Assembly (NCBI GenBank): GCA_024642445.1
Contig: JAHEBG010000072.1
Location: 1-6,324, forward strand
Length of the DNA: 6,324 bases
Direction of reading: 5' to 3'
Origin: Gammaproteobacteria bacterium
Lineage (GTDB): Bacteria; Pseudomonadota; Gammaproteobacteria; Xanthomonadales; Xanthomonadaceae
Below are positions 1 to 5,204 of the stretch, piece by piece. The notes beneath the pieces are model-generated. The model worked only from the letters and a program-made list of their open reading frames with translations, was not told where the DNA came from and searched no databases. The position numbers and the translations under genes are program-made. Numbering within the stretch: position 1 is the first letter of the stretch; every line of letters begins with the position of its first letter.

Positions 1-1
1 A

Positions 2-157
2 CCAGAGAAGGAACAGAAAGAAGAGCCGGGGTTCCTTAAGGAGTTATTGTTTGGTAACGGGCGACGCCAGGGCGTGATTGAAACCGAAGCCAAATACCAA
101 GCGCGGAAGTTCCTACGTGGCATGCTTGGCAGTTTGCTGGGCAGGCGTCGACGTTGA
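2..157 (+). CDS. C-terminal end of probable HerA-like ATPase (DUF853/YjgR type), 5' truncated
   Basis: An open frame enters from the left edge and ends at TGA 155-157, leaving the last 51 residues of a protein. The visible part starts charged (PEKEQKEEPG), continues FLKELLFGNGRRQGV, and ends RKFLRGMLGSLLGRRRR. An FxxxLLFG segment, a GRRQGV-like link and a terminal RGxLGSLLG followed by basic residues match what I remember of the C-terminus of the DUF853 HerA-like helicase/ATPase family (E. coli YjgR). The ATPase core lies outside the window, so no Walker motifs can be checked. The family call rests on recalled resemblance of a short tail; that this is a real coding end is more certain. The gene stops 137 nt before dgkA and is probably a separate transcription unit. 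Confidence 0.5.
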   Translation, partial: PEKEQKEEPGFLKELLFGNGRRQGVIETEAKYQARKFLRGMLGSLLGRRRR

Positions 158-189
158 GTCGGCCGCAGGTACCGGTGCTTTATGTCAAA

Positions 190-209
190 ATATGATTACG
201 CCATCATAT
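190..209. promoter_or_regulatory. Perfect 7-bp inverted repeat upstream of dgkA (possible operator)
   Basis: ATATGAT (190-196) and ATCATAT (203-209) are exact reverse complements separated by six bases, TACGCC. The dyad is AT-rich and lies in the 137-nt gap, 85 nt before the dgkA start. TATGAT (191-196) also matches the sigma-70 -10 consensus at five of six positions, but no good -35 hexamer lies 16-18 bases upstream. No T-run follows, so it is unlikely to be an intrinsic terminator. A protein-binding operator overlapping a weak promoter is the most natural reading, but that is inference. Confidence 0.35.
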
Positions 210-294
210 CTCGGGGCCTAGCCATGCCGATTCCTGCATTCTTTCTTACCAAGCCGCGTACTGCGGTGCTGTACATTCGCGCCTGAAGCTGACC

Positions 295-672
295 ATGGCC
301 GACAGCAATAACAGCCATGTACCTCGTACACCATTCCAGATCTGGAAAGCGTTTACATGGTCAATGAAGGGTCTGCGGGCCACTTGGCAGGTCGAATCCT
401 CGTTCCGACTGGAAGTCTATCTGTGCGCCGTGCTGATTCCACTTGGGCTGTATTTGGGCAATACCGGTATCGAGAAATTTCTTCTTATTTCTGTGTTGCT
501 GCTGGTTCTGATCGTCGAAGTCTTGAACTCTGCCATAGAGGCGGTAGTTGACCGCTGGGGCAGCGAGTATCATGATTTGGCCGGTCGCGCCAAGGATATG
601 GGCTCTGCTGCCGTATTCCTGAGCGACGTTAATGCGGCGTTATGCTGGCTTCTGATACTTTGGCTGCGTTGA
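295..672 (+). CDS. dgkA: Diacylglycerol kinase DgkA, integral membrane
   Basis: This 125-residue protein fits the small prokaryotic diacylglycerol kinase family (E. coli enzyme about 122 aa). The family phosphorylates diacylglycerol to phosphatidate with ATP in the inner membrane, recycling diacylglycerol released when phospholipid head groups are moved onto periplasmic glucans or LPS. The signature EVLNSAIEAVVDR covers residues 75-87, followed by GSEYHDLAGRAKDMGSAAV at 89-107. Residues matching the known active site are all present: Glu34, Glu75, Asn78, the catalytic Glu82, and Lys100-Asp101. Three hydrophobic segments are visible at about 42-57, 60-80 and 104-124, after an amphipathic N-terminus with WKGLRA-like WSMKGLRATW at 22-31. 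ATG 295 is the only ATG in frame after the stop at 193; its ribosome site is weak (TGAAG, 284-288). The TerC-family gene follows after 26 nt, probably on the same transcript. Confidence 0.96.
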   Translation: MADSNNSHVPRTPFQIWKAFTWSMKGLRATWQVESSFRLEVYLCAVLIPLGLYLGNTGIEKFLLISVLLLVLIVEVLNSAIEAVVDRWGSEYHDLAGRAKDMGSAAVFLSDVNAALCWLLILWLR

Positions 673-687
673 TGCCGTTTTTCGGAA

Positions 688-692
688 AAGGA
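688..692 (+). promoter_or_regulatory. Ribosome binding site of the TerC-family gene
   Basis: AAGGA lies six bases before ATG 699 and supports that start. It falls in the 26-nt gap after dgkA, consistent with a dgkA-terC transcript in which the second gene has its own initiation site. Confidence 0.6.
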
Positions 693-698
693 TCGTAA

Positions 699-1415
699 AT
701 GGATTGGCTGTTTAATGGCGAACTCTGGATTGCACTGGCTACTCTGGCCACGCTTGAGATTGTGCTGGGTATCGATAATCTGGTGTTCATTTCCATTGCA
801 GTGAGTAAATTGCCGCCGGAACGTCGGCCGGCCGCACGTAAATTCGGCCTTATGCTAGCTTGTGTTACCCGCATCCTGCTACTACTGTCGCTGGCATTCT
901 TGGCGCGTATGCAGACCGATCTGTTTTCCCTGTTTGGTCAAAACTTTTCCATCCGTGATCTGGTTTTGATTGGTGGCGGCCTGTTTTTGCTGGTGAAAGG
1001 TACCCTGGAAATTCACGATACTATGGAAGGCCGTGGCGAGGAAGAAGACATCAATACCAAGCCATCGGCGGTTTTCGGGTATGTCATCGCTCAGATTGCC
1101 GTCATCGATATTGTATTTTCGTTGGATTCTGTGATTACCGCCGTTGGCATGGTGAATCATGTGCCAGTCATGGTGGCCGCTATCATCATCGCCGTAGCAG
1201 TAATGATTTTCGCCTCCAATCCGATTGGCGATTTCATCGATCGCCATCCCACGGTGAAGATGTTGGCCCTGGCCTTCATCATTCTGGTGGGCGTGGCGCT
1301 GATTGCCGATGGCTTCGAAATCCACATCGAGCGTTCGCTGCTGTATTTCGCGATGGCGTTCTCCGGAGCCGTAGAAGCCCTGAACATTCTTTCCCGAAAG
1401 CGATCCATTCGCTGA
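699..1415 (+). CDS. TerC-family integral membrane protein (YgdQ-like), putative metal-ion transporter
   Basis: This 238-residue polytopic membrane protein matches the TerC family (PF03741) over its whole length and is close in size and sequence to E. coli YgdQ (about 237 aa). Two related acidic membrane motifs define the family fold: LEIVLGIDNLVF at 19-30 and DIVFSLDSVITAVG at 137-150, with Asp26 and Asp143 as likely ion ligands. Further conserved pieces are RDLVLIGGGLFLLVK (86-100), EIHDTMEG (104-111), IGDFIDRHPTVKMLAL (176-191) and YFAMAFSGAVEALN (216-229). About seven hydrophobic segments are visible, with a charged loop (GRGEEEDINTK) near 111-121. Some TerC relatives, such as Alx, export manganese, but the YgdQ branch has no settled substrate that I know of, so the transport role is inferred. 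There is no tellurite-resistance cluster nearby. The next gene starts 38 nt downstream. Confidence 0.9.
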   Translation: MDWLFNGELWIALATLATLEIVLGIDNLVFISIAVSKLPPERRPAARKFGLMLACVTRILLLLSLAFLARMQTDLFSLFGQNFSIRDLVLIGGGLFLLVKGTLEIHDTMEGRGEEEDINTKPSAVFGYVIAQIAVIDIVFSLDSVITAVGMVNHVPVMVAAIIIAVAVMIFASNPIGDFIDRHPTVKMLALAFIILVGVALIADGFEIHIERSLLYFAMAFSGAVEALNILSRKRSIR

Positions 1416-1444
1416 ACGGGTTGTAGCATATCCCTCAATTCCTT

Positions 1445-1448
1445 GGAG
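1445..1448 (+). promoter_or_regulatory. Ribosome binding site that sets the lemA start
   Basis: GGAG ends five bases before ATG 1454. Its last G is the first base of an in-frame GTG (1448-1450), so GTG cannot use this site. This favours ATG 1454 over the longer reading, which would only add Met-Ser. Confidence 0.65.
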
Positions 1449-1453
1449 TGAGC

Positions 1454-2077
1454 ATGAAACGATTCCGGCTATTAGTACTGACCCTCTTGGCTATAGCACT
1501 GTCCGGCTGCGGTTACAACACCATACAAAAGCAGGATGAGGATGTGAAAGCTCAGTGGTCTGAAGTGCTTAACCAGTACCAGCGTCGCGCCGATCTGGTG
1601 CCGAATCTGGTGGCTACGGTGAAAGGGTTTGCCGCGCAGGAAGAGCGTGTATTGACCGAAGTCACCAATGCCCGTTCCCGTGTCGGCCAGATGAATATCT
1701 CTGCCGATCAGGCCTCCGATCCGGAAACCTTGAAGAAATTCCAAGCAGCTCAAGGCGAGCTAAGTGGCGCACTGTCACGGCTACTGGTAGTCACCGAAAA
1801 CTATCCGGAATTGAAATCCAATGAAAATTTCCGTGATCTGCAGGTGCAGCTGGAAGGCACTGAAAACCGGGTGACGGTGGCACGTAACCGTTACATCCAA
1901 TCGGTACAGGCCTACAACACCCATATCCGCCAGTTTCCAGTGAATATCACCGCGAAGCTGTTCGGGTACGCACCGAAGGCCAATTTTTCGGTTGAAAATG
2001 AAGCAGCCATTTCCAAAGCACCAACGGTACAGTTCGATTCGGTTAAACCAGAAGCCTCGCCCGCAACTGGCAATTGA
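1454..2077 (+). CDS. lemA: LemA family lipoprotein
   Basis: This 207-residue protein belongs to the LemA family, whose biochemical function is not established. It starts with a lipoprotein signal: basic MKRFR, a hydrophobic stretch, and the lipobox LSGC with Cys19 as the predicted lipidated residue. The mature protein starts CGYNTIQKQDEDVKAQWSEV and continues NQYQRRADLVPNLVATVKGF and NARSRVGQ, all typical of the family. The body looks largely helical, as expected from the four-helix LemA fold, and PELKSNENF-DLQVQLEGTENRV-VARNRY (about 120-152) is the usual third block. The tail after about residue 185 is low in complexity. The residue after Cys is Gly, not Asp, so the Lol rule as known in E. 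coli does not predict retention in the inner membrane. It heads a coupled LemA-TPM-TPM set: its TGA shares one base with the next ATG. The likely lipidating enzyme, Lgt, is encoded about 1.4 kb downstream. Confidence 0.93.
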   Translation: MKRFRLLVLTLLAIALSGCGYNTIQKQDEDVKAQWSEVLNQYQRRADLVPNLVATVKGFAAQEERVLTEVTNARSRVGQMNISADQASDPETLKKFQAAQGELSGALSRLLVVTENYPELKSNENFRDLQVQLEGTENRVTVARNRYIQSVQAYNTHIRQFPVNITAKLFGYAPKANFSVENEAAISKAPTVQFDSVKPEASPATGN

Positions 2078-2940
2078 TGTCTCTGTTGCGCGCCCTGGTG
2101 TTTCTTGGCTTCCTGGGTCTAGCTCAGGTTTTGCACGCTGCGCCATTGCAAGATCTCAAGCTCAAAGCGCATGTCACCGACAACACGGGTACCTTGAGTT
2201 CCGAGCAAATCACCGAACTCGAAGGCCGATTGAACGCCTTGGAACGCAATAAAGGCAGCCAGCTGGCGGTGGTGATGGTAGACAGTCTGGGAGACGGTTC
2301 GCTCGAACAAACGGTTCTGGCTATTGCAGAGGCCAATGGTTTGGGAAGAAAAGGGGTAGATGACGGCGTATTGTTGTTTATAGCCAAAAATGACCGCAAA
2401 GTTCGTATCGAGGTGGGTTATGGCCTTGAGGGCGCAATTACCGATGCGGTCAGCGGGCGAATTATCCGCGAATATATGGCGCCTCACTTCAGGCAGGGTG
2501 ACTATTATCGCGGTATTTCCGAAGCTGTGACTGCACTCACCAGCCTAATCGAAGGTGAGCCGCTACCGGCAGCGCTGAATGATGAGCCACAGTCTGGTAA
2601 AGCGCCTGGTGCCATGTTCGCGGTATTTATCGGGTTTTTTATCGGGATGCTGGCTGCAGGAACACGCTTGAAGCCGGTATTTCTGCGGCGCAGCGGCGCC
2701 GGCGTTGTAGCTGGAGGATTGGCGTTCGCAATGCTCAGTGTATTCGGGTTTGGCGTATTGGCTGCAGCAGTGGCCTTTCTTGTTGCCAGTGCAGGCCCTG
2801 GCCGCTTTAGCTCAGGAGGCGGATCTTGGGGCTCGTTTCCCGGTGGCGGCTCAGGATGGGGTAGCGGCGGATTGGGCGGCGGCGGCTGGTCCGGCGGTGG
2901 CGGTGGCTTCGGCGGCGGCGGTGCTTCAGGAGGATGGTGA
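2077..2940 (+). CDS. Secreted, membrane-anchored TPM-domain protein with Gly/Trp-rich tail (YgcG-like)
   Basis: This 287-residue protein has the architecture of YgcG-type TPM-domain proteins. A Sec signal occupies about 1-21 (MSLLRALVFLGFLGLAQVLHA, cleavage likely before APLQ). The TPM domain spans about 28-160, with VTDNTGTLSSEQ (33-44), GSQLAVVMVDS (60-70), GVDDGVLLFIAKNDRKVRIEVGYGLEG (93-119) and FRQGDYYRGI (138-147). Two hydrophobic segments follow, at about 178-196 and 208-239, then a Gly/Ser/Trp tail to the C-terminus. The TPM domain is therefore expected outside the cytoplasmic membrane. TPM domains occur in a plant thylakoid acid phosphatase and in photosystem II repair factors, but this protein's activity is unknown. 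ATG 2077 shares its A with the lemA stop (TGATG), so translational coupling is likely; an adjoining TTG at 2074 is the less likely start. The 3' end carries the ribosome site of the next gene. Confidence 0.88.
   Translation: MSLLRALVFLGFLGLAQVLHAAPLQDLKLKAHVTDNTGTLSSEQITELEGRLNALERNKGSQLAVVMVDSLGDGSLEQTVLAIAEANGLGRKGVDDGVLLFIAKNDRKVRIEVGYGLEGAITDAVSGRIIREYMAPHFRQGDYYRGISEAVTALTSLIEGEPLPAALNDEPQSGKAPGAMFAVFIGFFIGMLAAGTRLKPVFLRRSGAGVVAGGLAFAMLSVFGFGVLAAAVAFLVASAGPGRFSSGGGSWGSFPGGGSGWGSGGLGGGGWSGGGGGFGGGGASGGW
2809..2937 (+). repeat. Low-complexity GGC/GGT-rich segment encoding a Gly/Ser/Trp tail
   Basis: Codons 245-287 of the TPM-domain gene are mostly Gly, mixed with Ser and five Trp residues, in irregular units such as SGGGSWGS, GSGWGSGG, GGGWSGGGGG and GGGASGGW. 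It is a degenerate rather than exact repeat. Such tails are common at the end of YgcG-like proteins. GGC/GGT runs make the segment GC-rich and a possible site of length variation. Confidence 0.8.
2928..2933 (+). promoter_or_regulatory. Strong Shine-Dalgarno embedded in the end of the upstream TPM gene
   Basis: AGGAGG ends six bases before ATG 2940 and lies inside the Gly-Gly codons that precede the final Trp and TGA of the upstream gene. The spacing picks ATG 2940 as the start of the second TPM gene. The in-frame ATG at 2934 and GTG at 2937 sit too close to be served by it. Confidence 0.75.
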
Positions 2941-3434
2941 TGTTGTCACGACTTTGGTGCAATCTTTTTCATGGCTGGTTTCAGTTGCCACGCTGGTTTC
3001 CGGAAAGCCGTATGCGTGAAATTCGTGATGCCATTGCCAACGGTGAGTTGCACCATGCCGGGGAGCTGTGTTTTGCCGTTGAAGCTCGGTACACCCCTTG
3101 GGCGATACTTGCCGGTATTCAGCCCAGGCAACGCGCCGAACAAGTATTTTCAGCCTTGCGGATTTGGGACACCGAGGCCAACAGTGGGGTATTGCTGTAC
3201 CTGCAATTGGCCGAACGAAAAATCGAAATAGTGGCGGACCGCGGAATTGCCGCGCGAGTGCCGGCATCGGAATGGCAGTCCCTGTGTCTGACGTTCGCCC
3301 ATGACATGCAAACGACAGCGCCCGACCGTGCGGTGTTGAGTTGTTTGGCACGAATCAATAACTTGCTGACACGGCATTTTCCTGCAGAGCCCGGCAATAC
3401 CCAAGAGTTGCCCAACGAGCCGGTAATTTTGTAG
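2940..3434 (+). CDS. Second TPM-domain protein, soluble
   Basis: This 164-residue protein carries a TPM domain over about 25-145. Blocks that fit the short proteobacterial TPM proteins found beside YgcG-like genes are GELHHAGELCFAVEAR (35-50), RQRAEQVFSALRIWDTEANSGVLLYLQLAERKI (63-95) and EIVADRGIAARV (96-107), then Trp112 and a C-terminal helix ending LLTRHFP. The N-terminus (LSRLWCNLFHGW...PRWFP) is aromatic and basic but short; I see no convincing signal peptide or membrane span, so a cytoplasmic or peripheral location is likely. It shares one base with the stop of the preceding gene and has a strong ribosome site there, so it is almost certainly co-translated with lemA and the first TPM gene. 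The two TPM proteins probably sit on opposite sides of the membrane, which is inference. Activity is unknown. Confidence 0.85.
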   Translation: MLSRLWCNLFHGWFQLPRWFPESRMREIRDAIANGELHHAGELCFAVEARYTPWAILAGIQPRQRAEQVFSALRIWDTEANSGVLLYLQLAERKIEIVADRGIAARVPASEWQSLCLTFAHDMQTTAPDRAVLSCLARINNLLTRHFPAEPGNTQELPNEPVIL

Positions 3435-3508
3435 CAAATCCAAGGGCAATGCACACCCAATGCAACGCATATCGGGCACAATAGTGCTTGGAAACGCCGA
3501 ATATTTGC
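3435..3508 (+). promoter_or_regulatory. Intergenic leader of lgt, possible promoter
   Basis: This 74-nt gap is the only one between the TPM operon and lgt, so a promoter for lgt-thyA may lie here. CAATGCA occurs twice, at 3447-3453 and 3458-3464, eleven bases apart (about one helical turn). CACAAT (3477-3482) is a weak -10 candidate without a clear -35. GCAC-AATA-GTGC (3476-3487) is a four-bp inverted repeat. No intrinsic terminator is visible, so read-through from the TPM genes is possible. Confidence 0.25.
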
Positions 3509-4372
3509 ATGATATATCTCCATAACATCGACCCCATAGCTCTGCCGTTACCGTTCTGGCCGCATGCCATCCATTGGTATGGGATCATGTATCTGTTGGG
3601 TTTCGCGACAGCATACTGGTTGGGTACGCTGAGAATCCGCGCAGGGCGCTTGCCGGGGGTCAGCCAGGATGCATTCAGTGATTTATTGTTCAACAGCATG
3701 CTGGGCGTCGTAATTGGCGGCCGTTTGGGCTATGTGCTGTTTTATGCGTGGTCCGACTTCATGGCCGACCCTATGTTTCTGCTGCGAATCAATGAAGGCG
3801 GCATGAGCTTCCATGGCGGGCTTCTAGGCGTCATGGCCGCGGTTGCACTGTGGTCGCTAAAACAGAAAAAACATGTATTTGACACCTTAGACTTCGTGGC
3901 GCCACTTGTGCCGCCAGGCTTGATGTTCGGTCGTATCGGCAATTACATTGGCGGTGAGTTGTGGGGCCGATTGACCGGAGGTCACGGCGGTGTAATTTTC
4001 CCCCGGGCCTTGCCCGAAGCGTATGCCGGCCAAAGTTTGGATCAATTGCAGGAAATGCTTAATGCAGGAAGCCTTGATGCCTACGCGCGCTACCCTTCAC
4101 AGTTATTTCAAGCGGGGCTTGAAGGCTTGGCATTATTCCTCATTCTGTTCTGGTTTTCACGTAAGCCACGGCCGCGCTATGCGGTCTCTGGGATGTTCGC
4201 GCTCGGCTACGGTGTTTTCCGCTTTGCCGTTGAATTCGTCCGGCAACCGGATCAGGATATCGGCTTCATCGCCTGGAACTGGCTGACCATGGGGCAGCTG
4301 CTGAGCCTTCCGGTTATTGCAGTGGGTGTGCTCCTGCTGCTGTTATCGCGCAAACAAGCAAAGGGAGTGTAA
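3509..4372 (+). CDS. lgt: Prolipoprotein diacylglyceryl transferase Lgt
   Basis: This 287-residue inner-membrane enzyme transfers diacylglycerol from phosphatidylglycerol to the lipobox Cys of prolipoproteins, the first step of lipoprotein maturation. Length and motifs fit the family (E. coli about 291 aa). [11 protein letters not shown] (22-32) is the usual N-terminal block, MSFHGGLLG (99-107) contains His102, [14 protein letters not shown] (141-154) is the Lgt signature with Arg142, and [12 protein letters not shown] (237-248) contains Arg238; these match E. coli His103, Arg143 and Arg239. The signature departs from GRxGNFxNxE: Tyr replaces Phe and Gly replaces the second Asn. [12 protein letters not shown] (195-206) is the expected HPSQLYE-like block, and several hydrophobic segments run the length of the protein. 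ATG 3509 is chosen over the in-frame TTG 3488 because family members start a few residues before NIDP; its ribosome site is poor. Its TAA shares one base with the thyA ATG. Confidence 0.96.
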   Translation: MIYLHNIDPIALPLPFWPHAIHWYGIMYLLGFATAYWLGTLRIRAGRLPGVSQDAFSDLLFNSMLGVVIGGRLGYVLFYAWSDFMADPMFLLRINEGGMSFHGGLLGVMAAVALWSLKQKKHVFDTLDFVAPLVPPGLMFGRIGNYIGGELWGRLTGGHGGVIFPRALPEAYAGQSLDQLQEMLNAGSLDAYARYPSQLFQAGLEGLALFLILFWFSRKPRPRYAVSGMFALGYGVFRFAVEFVRQPDQDIGFIAWNWLTMGQLLSLPVIAVGVLLLLLSRKQAKGV

Positions 4373-5187
4373 TGCACGCGTATCTGGATTTTCTCCGCCA
4401 TGTGATGGCCCATGGCACCGACAAGAATGACCGTACCGGAACCGGAACCCGTTCGGTTTTCGGCTATCAGATGCGCTTCGATCTTTCGGAAGGGTTTCCC
4501 CTGGTCACCACCAAAAAACTGCATCTGCGTTCCATCATCCATGAACTGCTGTGGTTCCTGAAAGGTGAAACCAATATCGCGTATTTGCGTGACAACAAAG
4601 TCAGTATTTGGGATGAATGGGCCGATGCCGAGGGCAATCTGGGCCCGGTTTACGGAAAGCAATGGCGCAATTGGGAAGGCAAAGACGGCCGGAGTATCGA
4701 TCAGATCTCCTGGTTGATTGAAGAAATACGCCGTAATCCCGATTCCCGAAGGCTGATTGTGAGTGCTTGGAACGTTGCCGAGTTGCCGGATATGGCGCTG
4801 ATGCCATGCCATAGTCTGTTCCAGTTCTATGTGGCTCCGGCAAAACAGGCGGGCGGCAAGCCGCGTCTCAGTTGTCAGTTGTATCAGCGCTCTGCAGACA
4901 TCTTTTTGGGTGTTCCATTCAACATCGCCAGCTATGCCCTGCTTACGCATATGATTGCGCAGGTCTGTGACTTGGATGTGGGCGATTTCGTGCACAGCTT
5001 CGGTGATGCCCATATATACAGCAATCATTTCGAGCAAGTACAGCTGCAACTGAGTAGAACGCCCGGGCCATTGCCAGTTCTGCGCTTGAACCCCGATGTC
5101 CGTGATATTTTCGCCTTCCGCTTCGAAGACATCGAGATTCTGGACTACCAACCGCAAGCTGCCATCAAAGCACCTGTGGCCATCTAA
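4372..5187 (+). CDS. thyA: Thymidylate synthase ThyA
   Basis: This 271-residue cytoplasmic enzyme converts dUMP to dTMP using 5,10-methylenetetrahydrofolate as carbon donor and reductant. All key elements are present: [12 protein letters not shown] with Arg21 (20-31), [22 protein letters not shown] (48-69), WDEWAD (80-85), [10 protein letters not shown] (90-99), [13 protein letters not shown] with Arg126-Arg127 (122-134), the catalytic Cys146-His147 in [28 protein letters not shown] (169-188, with Asp176 and Asn184), His214 and Tyr216, and the terminal IKAPVAI. It is seven residues longer than E. coli ThyA (264 aa), entirely through the [11 protein letters not shown] insert at about 155-165, which should fall in a loop. 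Its ATG overlaps the lgt stop by one base (TAATG), with GGGAG at 4363-4367, so coupling to lgt is likely. Many Proteobacteria have this lgt-thyA order. Confidence 0.98.
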   Translation: MHAYLDFLRHVMAHGTDKNDRTGTGTRSVFGYQMRFDLSEGFPLVTTKKLHLRSIIHELLWFLKGETNIAYLRDNKVSIWDEWADAEGNLGPVYGKQWRNWEGKDGRSIDQISWLIEEIRRNPDSRRLIVSAWNVAELPDMALMPCHSLFQFYVAPAKQAGGKPRLSCQLYQRSADIFLGVPFNIASYALLTHMIAQVCDLDVGDFVHSFGDAHIYSNHFEQVQLQLSRTPGPLPVLRLNPDVRDIFAFRFEDIEILDYQPQAAIKAPVAI

Positions 5188-5204
5188 ACACCAAAGAGTA
5201 ACGT

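Noticed and set aside
191..202. TATGATTACGCC resembling the start of the lacZ-alpha cloning-vector sequence
   Set aside because: The match is about twelve bases and stops there, with no vector polylinker or lac operator around it; it is coincidence.
675..685. CCG-TTTTT-CGG as a terminator after dgkA
   Set aside because: The stem is only three bp, no T-run follows it, and it is immediately followed by the ribosome site of the next gene.
882..1325. 147-residue - strand frame, His/Asn/Gln-rich, opposite the TerC-family gene
   Set aside because: Its composition is what antisense of hydrophobic membrane codons produces, and the + strand gene is well supported.
2934..2939. ATG 2934 as the start of the second TPM gene
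   Set aside because: It abuts AGGAGG with no spacing, whereas ATG 2940 has the optimal six bases and the same TGATG overlap as the previous junction.
3488..3508. TTG 3488 as the lgt start, adding seven residues
   Set aside because: ATG 3509 gives the family-typical N-terminus before NIDP, and TTG has no better ribosome site.
4252..5157. 301-residue open frame on the - strand opposite thyA
   Set aside because: It lies almost wholly antisense to thyA, whose frame is certain, and its translation shows no domain or ribosome site. It is a codon-bias shadow.
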